This document shows positions 23,746 to 34,000 of a stretch of DNA of 40,964 bases, in pieces. The stretch's first letter is position 1. The number at the start of each line of letters is the position of its first letter. The DNA comes from Prochlorococcus sp. AG-347-K16. GTDB lineage: Bacteria; Cyanobacteriota; Cyanobacteriia; PCC-6307; Cyanobiaceae. Location of the stretch: the NCBI GenBank assembly GCA_003281405.1, contig QCCD01000012.1, forward strand, positions 1 through 40,964, written 5' to 3'. The position numbers and the translations under genes were made by a program. The notes under the pieces were generated by a model that worked only from the letters and a program-made list of their open reading frames with translations, searched no databases and was not told the origin of the DNA.

Positions 23746-24729
23746 TTAATTGTTATTACAGCTTGGTAACTTTGATAACCTTAAAATATCATTCAGTGAC
23801 TTGGCATAACTTTTAAGTTTAAAAGTCTCAGGATTAGTGATGGGGACATGATTAAAGTCATATTTTTTGATACTAAAGCTATCCCAAGGAGTAGTTTGGA
23901 TAGGGAGAATTCTTAATAATATTTTTAGAATTTTTTTTGTAAGCGGTATCGCAAAAAATCTCCTCATATTATGTTTCTTTAAAAGTGTAATTATGGCATC
24001 ATCAATTGAAATGAATTTTTGACCTAGCACAAATTTTCTAAAACCTTTGTATTGTTCTTCTTTATGATTTTTAATTAGAAACCCGCAAATCTGGGCGATA
24101 TCATTTGCGTGTATAAAGTGAAATTTTGAATCGAGTTTTAAAAATCTTGCTAACCAAAGCCATTTCCCAATTTCTTTCAATCCACTTGTTAAATAACTCA
24201 CAGGATATTTACTTTTTTTCCCAAGATTCCCTCCAAAAACCAAGGTAGGGAAAACAGCGAATGTTTTTTCTGCAAATGAGCTTTCTCTAAGTCTCTGGAA
24301 ACATTCATATTTTGTTTGAATGTATTCTGTTCCATAAATCAATGATTCCCTCATTAATTCTGTTTGGGTATCAAGAATACTGGCTGTTGAAAAATAAATA
24401 ATCTTTTCTAACTTTTCAATATCAAGCATTTCTAGTAATTCTTCAAAAGCTTTAATATTTACTTCATAGGCTCTTTTTGGATCTCCCCAAGCTGTAGCAG
24501 TATGTATTAAGTAATTAATTTGACTAATTTCCTTTTTATACCTATTTGATTCTCTGATATCGCATACCACTAACTTGACTTTTTTATTTTCTTGAACAGA
24601 AATTGGTAACTTACTTTTGTCTCTTACCATGAGATAAAGCCTGAATTTTGTGTTTTTCAAAAACCAATCAACTAAATATTGGCCAACACATCCATTAGCG
24701 CCTGTTATTAATAAGTTTTTATATCCCAA
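23746..24729 (-). CDS. NAD(P)-dependent epimerase/dehydratase (extended SDR)
   Basis: This 327-residue extended short-chain dehydrogenase has the nucleotide-binding motif [12 protein letters not shown] (8-19), the YFSTAS segment (112-117) with a candidate catalytic Ser, and Y136-IQT-K140 as the YxxxK motif. Family members act on nucleotide sugars or other hydroxy substrates. The substrate here cannot be told. The gene begins 8 nt after the hemE stop, so the two are likely cotranscribed, and petE follows about 59 nt downstream. The neighbouring hemE might hint at tetrapyrrole-related chemistry, but the link could be purely positional. Confidence 0.9.
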   Translation of the reverse strand: MGYKNLLITGANGCVGQYLVDWFLKNTKFRLYLMVRDKSKLPISVQENKKVKLVVCDIRESNRYKKEISQINYLIHTATAWGDPKRAYEVNIKAFEELLEMLDIEKLEKIIYFSTASILDTQTELMRESLIYGTEYIQTKYECFQRLRESSFAEKTFAVFPTLVFGGNLGKKSKYPVSYLTSGLKEIGKWLWLARFLKLDSKFHFIHANDIAQICGFLIKNHKEEQYKGFRKFVLGQKFISIDDAIITLLKKHNMRRFFAIPLTKKILKILLRILPIQTTPWDSFSIKKYDFNHVPITNPETFKLKSYAKSLNDILRLSKLPSCNNN

Positions 24730-24737
24730 GACTTTGA

Positions 24738-25778
24738 CTAGTAAGTGAGTTTTTTCCCATGTTCAAAAAATGTTTGAGCATTTTCTTCTGGAGTCCCAGG
24801 TAAAATCCCATGACCCAAATTAAGAACATATTTCCTGTCTTTAATTTTATTGAAAGTATTATCTATCCTTTCTTTTATTGATTCTTTGTTTCCGAATAAA
24901 ATACCAGGGTCAATATTACCTTGAATTCCAATCCCCCTTGGAATTCTTTTACAAGCCTCTTCAATATCTACTGTCCAGTCTAATGAAATTATATCTACTC
25001 CAGTTTTTGCCATTCTTTCTAAAACACCAGCACTTCCTGAAATGTAGAGAATTATTGGTGTTTCAGGGTACTCCGCTTTTACAATTTCAACAACTTTTTT
25101 TTGATAGGGCCCAGCAAAGATATCGTAATCTTGTGGGCTTAGTTGGCCTGCCCATGAATCAAAAATTTGTACTACTTGCGCTCCAGATTTTATTTGATAT
25201 TTAAGATATTCACCAATAGATTTTGCAAAATGATCAAGAAGTTTATGAAGTAAATCTGGTTCATTAAAAGCCATTGATTTTATTAAAGAATAATTTTTAC
25301 TGCTTTTACCTTCAACTACATATGCAGCAAGCGTCCAAGGTGCGCCAACAAAACCTAAAACTGTTGCCTCATTATCCACATCTTTTTTTAGTGAAGTAAG
25401 GACTTGCCCAACAAAACTTAAACTCTCACTTGGATTTAATTCTTTTAAATTTTCTACCTGGTTAAGAGTTCTTATTGGGTCCTCAATAATTGGACCTTTA
25501 CTTTCTATTATTTCAAAATTTATGCCCATCCCTGGAAGAGGTGTGAGTATATCTGAAAAAAGGATCACACCATCCGGCTTGAAAGCATGAAAAGGTTGCA
25601 TTGAAATCTCATATGATAGTTCTGGATTTTCAGACCTCTCTCTAAAACTTGGGTAACGCTCCCTTAAATCTCTATAGATTTTCATATATCTTCCTGCTTG
25701 CCTCATCATCCATACTGGAGGCCTATTTACTTTTTTACCTAGTGCGGCAGAGAGTAGTAGTGGTAAATCTTGACCCAT
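24738..25778 (-). CDS. hemE: Uroporphyrinogen decarboxylase
   Basis: This 346-residue TIM-barrel enzyme decarboxylates the four acetate side chains of uroporphyrinogen III to make coproporphyrinogen III in heme and chlorophyll synthesis. The signature [12 protein letters not shown] is at 21-32, with R26 binding substrate. The catalytic Asp D76 lies in LFSDILTP, and the YVVEG motif, the SGSAGVL segment and the [10 protein letters not shown] end are present. The ATG at 25776-25778 is supported by the conserved N-terminus. The 116-nt region in front (25779-25894) contains a perfect 9-bp direct repeat (25852-25872). The epimerase follows after 8 nt. Confidence 0.96.
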   Translation of the reverse strand: MGQDLPLLLSAALGKKVNRPPVWMMRQAGRYMKIYRDLRERYPSFRERSENPELSYEISMQPFHAFKPDGVILFSDILTPLPGMGINFEIIESKGPIIEDPIRTLNQVENLKELNPSESLSFVGQVLTSLKKDVDNEATVLGFVGAPWTLAAYVVEGKSSKNYSLIKSMAFNEPDLLHKLLDHFAKSIGEYLKYQIKSGAQVVQIFDSWAGQLSPQDYDIFAGPYQKKVVEIVKAEYPETPIILYISGSAGVLERMAKTGVDIISLDWTVDIEEACKRIPRGIGIQGNIDPGILFGNKESIKERIDNTFNKIKDRKYVLNLGHGILPGTPEENAQTFFEHGKKLTY

Positions 25779-25851
25779 TTTTCAATTCGATATTTTAAAA
25801 AAAATTAAAATCCAACTTAAAAATCTTACAATGTAAAGCAGAGCAAAAGCG

Positions 25852-25872
25852 TTATATGAACATTTATATGAA
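25852..25872. repeat. Perfect 9-bp direct repeat in the hemE upstream region
   Basis: TTATATGAA occurs at 25852-25860 and again at 25864-25872, separated by CAT, giving a 12-bp period. It lies 74-94 bp upstream of the hemE start, in the gap after the glgB stop. It could be an activator site or a chance AT-rich repeat. Confidence 0.4.
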
Positions 25873-25894
25873 GCACTAAGTTAAATGAGCCTTC

Positions 25895-28159
25895 TTATTT
25901 TCTTGATTGATGTTTGAAAATACTAACGCTTAATGGAGGTAAAGCAAGTTCTAAAGCATTTTGATAATCATGAATATTGTAATTTATAGTTTCTTTACCC
26001 CCCATATTTCCTTTGTTACTGCCCCCGTATTTAGAGCCATCTGAATTAAATATTTCTTTATAGAACCCCTCTACAGGCACACCTACTTTGTATGACCCAT
26101 GCGTATTAGGTGTAAAGTTAGCAACAACAACAAGCCATTCATTAGTATCGTTTTCTCTTCTCATGAAACTTATAACCGAATTAGATTTGTCATTACAATC
26201 AATCCATTGGAATCCATAAGGATCAAAGTCATTTTTCCATAATGCAGGTTCATTTTTATAAAGAACGTTTAGGTCATCAATCAAGTTCCTGATGCCTTTA
26301 TGAGGCTCAAATTCTAGTAACTCCCATTGCAGATCATCCCAAACATTCCATTCTTGTCTTTGCCCAAATTCCATCCCCATAAATATCGTTTTTTTACCAG
26401 GGTGGGTCCACATATAAGTTAGTAATGCTCGAGTATTTGCATATTTCTTCCAGTCATCGCCAGGCATTTTATGTAAAAGATGACTTTTACCATGAACAAC
26501 CTCATCATGACTAAGTGCAAGCATAAAGTTCTCTGTATAGTTATATGTAATTGAGAAAGTTACACTATTTTGATGGAATTGCCTAAACCAAGGATCTATT
26601 TCAAAATAATCAAGCATATCGTGCATCCATCCCATATTCCATTTTAAGTTGAACCCTAGCCCTCCCATATCTGTTGGTTTGGTTACCATTGGCCAAGTTG
26701 TTGATTCTTCTGCAATAGAAAGTGCACCTGGGAAGTGTTGGAAGAGTACATGATTAGCCTGTTGAAGAAATTTAACGGCTTCTATATTTTCATTCCCACC
26801 ATGTTCATTGGGGATCCATTCTCCATCTGGACGTAGATAATCTCTGTAAAGCATTGAAGCTACAGCATCTACTCTTATGCCATCAATATGAAACTCTTCA
26901 AACCAGTAAACGAGGTTTGCTACTAAGAAATTTCTTACTTCGTTTCTGCTGTAATTAAATATTAGGGTTCCCCATTCTTTGTGTTCACCTATGCGTGAAT
27001 CTCCATGTTCATAAAGATGACAACCATCAAAAAATGCTAAACCATGCTTATCTTTTGGAAAATGACCAGGGACCCAATCAAGAATTACGCCTATACCCTC
27101 TTCATGACATTTATTTACAAACTCTCTAAATTCATTTGGGGTACCAAATCTACTTGTAGGTGCATACCATCCTGTAACTTGGTATCCCCATGAACCATCG
27201 AAAGGATGTTCAGATATTGGCATTAGTTCAATATGAGTGAATCCTCTCTCTTTTACGTAAGGGATGAGTTTCTTGGTTAATTCTGGATAAGTTAATAATC
27301 TGGTTCCAGGTTTTAAATCGGCAGCAGGCACTGGGTCTCTTGCTTCACCATTGTCCTCTAAATATTTATTATCTGTTGATTCATGGAGCCAACTTCCTAA
27401 ATGCATTTCATAAACTGAAATTGGCTTGTTAATTTGACTAGAAGAATCTCTATTTGAAATCCAAGAACTATCATTCCAATTAAAGTTTTTTAATTTTGAA
27501 ACTATTGAACCATTTTGAGGTCTAATTTCATGAAGGAAACCATATGGATCAGCTTTCTCATAAATATGACCTTGTTGCGTTCTTATTTCATATTTATATA
27601 TGTCGCCCTCTTGCATTGTTGGCATGAATAGTTCCCAAATTCCCCCTAATCTTTTTTGCATTGGATGATGTCTTCCATCCCAAGAATTTATATCTCCAAT
27701 TATCGAGATTGATTTTGCATTTGGAGCCCAAAGGCAAAACATGACTCCTCTTTGATTCTTTTCTTCAATGAGATGAGCTCCCATTTTTTTCCAAATATGT
27801 TGATGATTGCCTTCTGCAAAAAGATGTCTATCAACTTCTCCCATCCACTCTTCTCTATATGACCAAGGATCATGTTGTGTATGTGTGATCCCTCCTCGTG
27901 AAATATTTATTTCGTAATTATAAAATGGATTTTCAGGCAGGATAGCTTCAAAAAGCCATTTATGGTTTATGCTTTCCGCCTTATAGGTATTGTTTTTAAA
28001 ATTTATTTTAACTTCGTCTGCTTCAGGCATCCATACCCTTACAACCCATTGTTCTTCATAAAAATGAGGACCTAATATTTTTAATGGATTATCATTGCAA
28101 CAATTTTCTAGGTTGATAGCTTCTGATTTAATCCAGTCTGCTTGAATTGTCTCGATCAT
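25895..28159 (-). CDS. glgB: 1,4-alpha-glucan branching enzyme
   Basis: This 754-residue GH13 enzyme makes the alpha-1,6 branches of glycogen. Two N-terminal carbohydrate-binding-like domains (about 28-110 and 130-215) come first. The catalytic barrel follows, with [14 protein letters not shown] (357-370), the nucleophile D431 in GIRVDAV and the acid/base E484 in SIAEEST, and then the C-terminal beta domain. Its length is within the usual range for cyanobacterial GlgB. It is upstream of hemE on the same strand with 116 nt between and lies 52 nt after the hydrolase gene, so it may be transcribed separately. Other glycogen genes (glgA, glgC, glgP) are not in this window. Confidence 0.96.
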   Translation of the reverse strand: MIETIQADWIKSEAINLENCCNDNPLKILGPHFYEEQWVVRVWMPEADEVKINFKNNTYKAESINHKWLFEAILPENPFYNYEINISRGGITHTQHDPWSYREEWMGEVDRHLFAEGNHQHIWKKMGAHLIEEKNQRGVMFCLWAPNAKSISIIGDINSWDGRHHPMQKRLGGIWELFMPTMQEGDIYKYEIRTQQGHIYEKADPYGFLHEIRPQNGSIVSKLKNFNWNDSSWISNRDSSSQINKPISVYEMHLGSWLHESTDNKYLEDNGEARDPVPAADLKPGTRLLTYPELTKKLIPYVKERGFTHIELMPISEHPFDGSWGYQVTGWYAPTSRFGTPNEFREFVNKCHEEGIGVILDWVPGHFPKDKHGLAFFDGCHLYEHGDSRIGEHKEWGTLIFNYSRNEVRNFLVANLVYWFEEFHIDGIRVDAVASMLYRDYLRPDGEWIPNEHGGNENIEAVKFLQQANHVLFQHFPGALSIAEESTTWPMVTKPTDMGGLGFNLKWNMGWMHDMLDYFEIDPWFRQFHQNSVTFSITYNYTENFMLALSHDEVVHGKSHLLHKMPGDDWKKYANTRALLTYMWTHPGKKTIFMGMEFGQRQEWNVWDDLQWELLEFEPHKGIRNLIDDLNVLYKNEPALWKNDFDPYGFQWIDCNDKSNSVISFMRRENDTNEWLVVVANFTPNTHGSYKVGVPVEGFYKEIFNSDGSKYGGSNKGNMGGKETINYNIHDYQNALELALPPLSVSIFKHQSRK

Positions 28160-28211
28160 GACTGGTAGATATTAAGGATTTATAATATCAAATGATTAAC
28201 CAAAAAAATAA

Positions 28212-29792
28212 TTATTTAAGAAAAAAAGGGGTCATTTTCATAAATGTTCTTTTAAGGCTAAAACTGAGAGTAATAACTCTATGATTTGCTGATGGGGCTC
28301 CAATATTTCCCTCCTCAAATCCAGGATTAACACCAATAGCGGGATAAGCTGCTGCAGATATAGATAAGCGAAGTTTGTTATTTTTAATCAAACAAATATT
28401 TGTTGGCTGCATTGTTATGTGATAAGTGCATTCTTCACTTATTTTGGAGTTTTTAACCCTTAAGAATCCGGTTGAAAATTGATTCACCTTTTCATTACCT
28501 TCTTCAACAAGAGATAAAGCAAGGCAGATATCAAAATTGGGCTGATCACTTTTTACTTGGATTTCTAAAGTGGGAACTCCTCTTAAATATTGATCATCTT
28601 CAAAAGAATTGGTTTGAAAAACACCTACATCCAGGCGTTTATCAATAATACTTCTATTAAACTTTCCTGGATTTGGCCCTAAATGGCCACCGTCAGATGG
28701 AGCAGGTCTCCATGGGTCATTAACAATTGTGAACCATCCTGATCCTCTTGAATTTATGGTCAGACTTCCATCTTCAACATCTATATTTGCTGTGCCATCG
28801 CTTTTGAGTCCAAAAATAAATTCAGGTTGAAATTTATTATCTAATTCTTCCCATTTATTTAATGAAAGATTCCATATTTTTTTCTCGTCTTTAAAATTAT
28901 TAGAATTTAATTTTTCATTTGATTTTAAATGTTTATCAAAAAATTTTAATAAAGATTCTTGTGATCCCTCCCACCAATTTAGATGTGTCGCATTCCCAAT
29001 AATAATCTCTGGGCTTCCACCAGCTTCTTTAGATTTTTTATAAAGATCAAAGGCACCTTTTAAATGTGGATCCCAAAGCCCTCCAATAATTAACATAGGT
29101 TGTTTAACCCATGTTGAAATTGGTTCAAATTCTTCAAATGGACGAACATTATTTAAATTTTTAAGCCATTCCAAAACAAAGCTATTAGGATCATATTTTT
29201 TTAAAATATAAATTCCTTCCCTTAAATAACTTTTATTTTCTAAGGCTAATCTTATCTGTTCCCACTCAAGTAATTTATTTTCTCTTTTCATTTTAAGTGC
29301 TGCGATTTGAAGTCCCCATGCAATATTGTTATGCCACCAATATGCTCCTCCATCTGAGCACCAATGATCCTTAATATTCATCCCAGTCATTGCTGGAGAT
29401 AAACAATCGGGCGGCTTTGAATTTAATTCACCAGTTAGCTGAGTAAATCCTTGATATGAAAAACCATATAAGCCAAGTTTCCCATTACATTCTTTTAGAG
29501 ACCTTACCCATTCATGTGTTTCTGAAGTATCGTTAGCTTCTTGAGAAAAACCATTGAAAATTCCTTCAGAAGAACCCATACCTCTAACATCTTGAATTAT
29601 TACCATATACCCTTTGGAAGCCCACCATTCTGGATGAGAATAGGTAATAGTTGAAGCTATTTCCCTACCATATGGTTGTCTCATCAATAATGCAGGCCAT
29701 GGCCCATCATTATTAGGTAACCAAATCCTGGATATAAGTCTTACTCCATCTCTAAGTACTAGAGCCTTGTCAAACCATCTAGAACCAGACAT
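28212..29792 (-). CDS. CocE/NonD (X-Pro dipeptidyl-peptidase S15) family hydrolase
   Basis: This 526-residue protein has an N-terminal alpha/beta hydrolase domain. The oxyanion-side motif QDVRGMGSSEG (67-77), the nucleophile S112 in GFSYQG, the Asp near GGLWDPH and the His in ATHLNWW form the expected triad. The C-terminal third is a jelly-roll beta domain ending near YPAIGVNPGF, as in CocE and X-Pro peptidases. No signal peptide is seen, so it is probably cytosolic. Whether the substrate is a peptide or an ester cannot be told. It lies 7 nt after the small secreted protein, in the minus-strand run that starts at the Ycf51-like gene, and upstream of glgB. Confidence 0.9.
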   Translation of the reverse strand: MSGSRWFDKALVLRDGVRLISRIWLPNNDGPWPALLMRQPYGREIASTITYSHPEWWASKGYMVIIQDVRGMGSSEGIFNGFSQEANDTSETHEWVRSLKECNGKLGLYGFSYQGFTQLTGELNSKPPDCLSPAMTGMNIKDHWCSDGGAYWWHNNIAWGLQIAALKMKRENKLLEWEQIRLALENKSYLREGIYILKKYDPNSFVLEWLKNLNNVRPFEEFEPISTWVKQPMLIIGGLWDPHLKGAFDLYKKSKEAGGSPEIIIGNATHLNWWEGSQESLLKFFDKHLKSNEKLNSNNFKDEKKIWNLSLNKWEELDNKFQPEFIFGLKSDGTANIDVEDGSLTINSRGSGWFTIVNDPWRPAPSDGGHLGPNPGKFNRSIIDKRLDVGVFQTNSFEDDQYLRGVPTLEIQVKSDQPNFDICLALSLVEEGNEKVNQFSTGFLRVKNSKISEECTYHITMQPTNICLIKNNKLRLSISAAAYPAIGVNPGFEEGNIGAPSANHRVITLSFSLKRTFMKMTPFFLK

Positions 29793-29799
29793 TTAGGCT

Positions 29800-30066
29800 T
29801 TAGATAATGTCTGGGCAGTGCAGCCCAATGACGTAAATAGAAAATATCTCTGCATTAACTGGAGTTAACTTTTTTTTGTTTGATACATACTCTATAGCTT
29901 TATCTGAACTAGCTGAAATGCCTTTTGAATTAAACTCTCTAAACTTACTACATAAATTCTTAGCTTCGTTTGGATTCTTTTTTACAGTTTCCAATAAGTT
30001 AGATTGACTTAAAACAGGGTATAAAGAGTTGGAAAACAAAAATAAAAAAAATAACAAATGTTTCAT
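29800..30066 (-). CDS. Small secreted or lumenal protein of unknown function
   Basis: This 88-residue protein begins with a clear hydrophobic signal-like segment (MKHLLFFLFLFSNSLYPVLSQS), probably cleaved near residue 20. The remainder is polar, about 68 residues, with two cysteines (in NLCSKF and GLHCPD) that could form a disulfide. I do not recognise a family. Its start is ATG at 30066; a GTG two codons earlier is an alternative. The gene sits between a DUF4332 gene (40-nt gap) and the CocE-like hydrolase (7-nt gap), all on the same strand, so it is probably transcribed with them. A periplasmic or thylakoid-lumen location is likely. Confidence 0.72.
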   Translation of the reverse strand: MKHLLFFLFLFSNSLYPVLSQSNLLETVKKNPNEAKNLCSKFREFNSKGISASSDKAIEYVSNKKKLTPVNAEIFSIYVIGLHCPDII

Positions 30067-30106
30067 TATCACTTACTTTTTCTAAATTCTACATTAAAAA
30101 AATTTT

Positions 30107-30526
30107 TTATCCAAGATTCCCTATAGATTTTTCGATTTGACTCGCTTTTTTAATCCATTCTTTTAAGAGAGTAAAAGTTCTAACTGCATCAGTTTTTACT
30201 CTAAGATTTCTTTCTAATCTACCAATTTTGCGTTCTAATTCGTAAGGGGTAGATTGTGATAATGATTTAAGAGAAGATATACCGCAATGCAAAAGTAGAT
30301 ATGCTTGCGGTGGAGAAATTCCAATTTCTTTTTTAAAAATAGCTATAGCTCTAATTTTTTTAAGATTATTCAATGTACATAGTGAAGATTTTCTTTGAAT
30401 CTCATTAATATCTAAGTCTGAAAGATTACTTAATTTTTCAAAGTCAGTTAGATTATTTTGAATAAAAAAAGATTTCTCATGTCTAAAATTAGTTGGCAAA
30501 AAATCTAAAAAGGTTGTAATTTCCAT
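30107..30526 (-). CDS. DUF4332 family protein with helix-hairpin-helix-like repeats
   Basis: This 139-residue protein looks like the DUF4332 family, in which short helix-hairpin-helix-like units repeat. Here these are FEKLSNLSDLDINEIQRKSSL and AYLLLHCGISSLKSLSQSTPYEL, separated by about 35 residues. The first 25 residues are less clear. No membrane segment is seen. The function is unknown; such folds can bind nucleic acid or act in protein contacts. The gene starts 9 nt after the Ycf51-like gene, so they are almost certainly one transcription unit. The divergent TamB-like gene sits beyond it. Confidence 0.78.
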   Translation of the reverse strand: MEITTFLDFLPTNFRHEKSFFIQNNLTDFEKLSNLSDLDINEIQRKSSLCTLNNLKKIRAIAIFKKEIGISPPQAYLLLHCGISSLKSLSQSTPYELERKIGRLERNLRVKTDAVRTFTLLKEWIKKASQIEKSIGNLG

Positions 30527-30535
30527 TTTTACAGA

Positions 30536-30979
30536 CTAATTCATTTTGACATTTTTCTGAACTTCTCCTATAACCACTGGTTTACTTACACCATCTGAAA
30601 TTTTTTCAAGTTTTCTTATCTTTATTTTTACATTCGCACCAGATCTGCTACCTTTCCTTAGGTTTTCCGATAATTGTTCTAAAGTTGGTTCAATAGATTC
30701 TTCCGGAAAGTCATCATCTGCTTTAGCAATAATCAAATCAAACCCATTGTCATAAACAATTGGCATATATTTTGCACCTTCTATTACTACTTTTTCCGAA
30801 TAACTTTGTATAAACGCCCAACTACTTAAAGAAAGTAATATTGAAAAAATGGTTGCTCCTATTATTCGAAATTTAAAACCAAAATTAAATATAAAGGCTA
30901 TTATGGTAACGCAAAAAAGGAGTATTCCAAGAAATCCAAAAATTTTGGGTGTGTTCTCTAATAGTTCAAAAAAAGACAT
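30536..30979 (-). CDS. Ycf51/DUF2518-like membrane protein
   Basis: This 147-residue protein has two N-terminal membrane segments (about 12-32 and 36-55). A soluble domain follows with AKYMPIVYDNGFDLIIAKADDDFPEESIEPTLEQLSENLRKGSRSGANVKIKIRKLE. The layout fits the cyanobacterial and plastid Ycf51 (DUF2518) family, to which I assign it with moderate confidence. That family has no known function and its conservation in plastid genomes hints at a photosynthetic or membrane role. It is the first gene of a minus-strand run and is divergent from the TamB-like gene, with 52-64 nt between the starts that could contain two promoters. Confidence 0.75.
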   Translation of the reverse strand: MSFFELLENTPKIFGFLGILLFCVTIIAFIFNFGFKFRIIGATIFSILLSLSSWAFIQSYSEKVVIEGAKYMPIVYDNGFDLIIAKADDDFPEESIEPTLEQLSENLRKGSRSGANVKIKIRKLEKISDGVSKPVVIGEVQKNVKMN

Positions 30980-31043
30980 TTAGTGGCTTTGACCTAATTA
31001 ATTTCTTATATTTTGTAAGCCTACTCTATTTTTGGGTTCTAAC

Positions 31044-34000
31044 TTGAAAAAAATTAGATCTCTAAATTTAAATACAAAATTTCTATTAGTAGGAATTATT
31101 GCATCCTTAGGATTTATAGGCACCTTTTTATTAAATAATTTTTCAAGAGATCTTTATAATTCCAGGAAATCAGAAATTGAAAATAGTATTGAAAATTTAT
31201 TGAATACAAATGTTTCTTTAGGTGATTATTCCGGAATAAGATTTTTAGGCTTTTCTTTAAAAAATTCGAAAATTGTTGATAAAAAAAATCTAGATTCTGG
31301 AATAAAAGCTAAAAATTTATATATAGGTATTATGCCTTTAAGATCTTTTCTAAAACAAAAATGGATAGTAAAAATAACTCCTAAGGAAGCTGCTATAAAT
31401 ATAGATAGAGATTTTTTTAAAAGGGACAAACCTTTTGATAAAGAAAGAAGTACTAAAAAACCTAAATTAAAATATGAATTGAATTTTAACTTTAATAAAT
31501 ATTCAATTCTAAATCTTAAAAAATCAGGATTAAAAACAAAAGTAAAAGGTAGTGTCATCTACAAGTCAAGTAATAGACAAATCATTGCAAATGTAAAATC
31601 AAATTTTGATGGTAAGGGTCTTCTAGAATTTAAATTTAATACAAAATTAAATAAAGACTTTTTAAAGCTGGAATTATTTTCTAGAGGATTAGATCTAGAG
31701 AACTCTGAATATAGTATTGGGAACAGAAAAATTTACTTTAAAAAAGGTAAATTTAAATCTAATTTTAGATTTAATAAATCAACAAAGCGTACATTTTGTG
31801 GAGGAAGATTTTCTTTTACTAATTTAAAAATAAAACAAGAAGATTTATTAGAGAATATAAATGCAGATTCAACTAGTTTTTTTTGTAAAGATAATATTTT
31901 AATAGGAAATTCCGCTAACTTAAATTACGGAACTTTGAATTCAAACTTTAATCTAAATATCCCATTAAATAAAAGTTCTAATAAAATTGACCTTAAAGGA
32001 AGCATTGGATATGTTAATAGTCTGAATCCAGACATGGAATTATCGGGTCATCTTCCCTATTGGTTTGATAGGAGAGGAATTAATTTTGGTGAGATCTACT
32101 CTAGTCTAAAAATAAATAGAACTCAATTATCTAATTTAAATATTTTCCGAAATAAAGAAATTAGGGGCTTTGTTACTGCTAAAGGAGAATTAAAAGGAAA
32201 AATTACTGATCCAGATATTTTAATAAAGTTTAATGTTGATTATCCGCGCTTCAAAGGGATACGAATCAGAGAGGCATGGGAGGGAGATATTAAAAATAAA
32301 AATAATAAATTTCTCTTAAATATGAAAAATAAGTACTCTCCAATTCCTTCATTTTTATCTATAAGGTTTGATTCTAATCTTAAATTAGATAATTTTTCTT
32401 TTAGTAGATTATTTAACTCTAACAAAGGAAGCATAGAAGTATTTAAAGAGAATAATAGTTATATTTGGGAAGCTAAAAAATTTCCTCTTGATGAACTTGA
32501 ATTATCAATAGGAAACAATCAATTCGATAGGATTGAAGGAATTATTAATGGTTCGGGAACAATAAATTCAGAACAGTCCTATCTTGATGGAAGACTGGCT
32601 TGGAGTTTAAGTAAATATAGAAATATAAAGTTAGCAAACTCATTATTTGATTTTAGTTTTAATGATAATTCTTTTAATGTCAATTCATCACTGTATCCAA
32701 TCGATGGGGGAATAATTGAAGTCGATTATGACTCAAATAAAAATAATTTAATTAATTTAGATTTTAACGATATAAGCACTAGTTGGACTGTACTAACCGC
32801 GCTTGATATTTTTAAGTTTGATAATAAAAAAGTTATTCAAACCATAAAGTCGAATATCTTGAATGATGTAGAAATAAATAAAGAAAATAATTCCTTTAAA
32901 GAGAGGATTGATTTTATTAATAACTTTATTGAAAGTAATAATGCGCCAGAAGACAATCTTAAATTGCAAAAATATTTTAATAAATTTAGTAGTAGATATA
33001 ATGCAAAAGTAACTATTGAGGGGGATAGGCCAAGCAACTATAAATTGGATGCAAAATTAAATGGCTATCTTGATGTATTTAGAGAGGATAATAAAAATAA
33101 AAAAGAGGAATTTTATATTGATTTAGAAGGGGGATTATTAAAAGGTAATGGTTCTTTAAAAATAAAAAAACTACCATTAAGTGCTTCAAATATTTTTTTA
33201 AATCAACCAAGAGATTTTCTTGGAGGTCTTGATATGAACTTACTTTATAACCTAGATGATAAATCTTTCTTAAGTCAAATTTCTTCTAACAATTCATCAA
33301 TTAAAAATAACAAATTATTTTTTGAAAAAGGTATTATTGAATTTAATAACTCTGTTTTTGATATTGACTTCTCTTTGCTTATAAATGACTCTAAAATTCC
33401 AATAAGTTTTAAAGGCTCAATACCTATAAATAGATCAGATAACTTAGATCTAAGATTGATTGGAAATGGACAGTTTATTGAGTTATTAGATATTTTTGCT
33501 GATGAATACTTTACCTATAATGAGGGTGATGTGAATCTTAGAATGATTCTAAAAGGAACCCTGAATAAACCTATATTAAATGGATTTTTCTTAGTTAAAG
33601 ATTCTCAAATTGATTTTTTTAATAATAGTCTAAAAGATATAAATAGCTTAATAATTTTTGATTTTGATTCTTTAGAGGTCAATAATATTCAAGCAAAGTC
33701 TGAAGATTCTGGAGAAATTTTTATAAAGGGTTCTTTGCCTTTTTATAGTAAGAATGATTCCGAGAAGACAGAAATTAATTTGATAACGAATAGATTCAAT
33801 TTAAAGAAAGGTAATTTTAATTTTTTAATAGATTCAGATTTAGATTTAAGTGGATCATTTGAAAGTCCTATTTTGAGTGGATCTCTATCTTTTAATAATG
33901 GATTTATTAATTTAAATAGTACCAATCAAAATGATAAAAAAGGAAAAAATCTTATTCGAAAAGAGGATGAAAAAGATTGGCCAGAACTCTATTGGAATAA

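Noticed and set aside
25372-25380. Perfect DnaA box TTATCCACA
   Set aside because: It is a single copy inside the hemE coding sequence, encoding part of DVDNEA in the protein. No cluster of boxes surrounds it, so it is most likely coincidental.
33743-33925. Short open frames antisense to the TamB-like gene
   Set aside because: They are shadows of a long low-complexity gene with no conserved motif or start signal.
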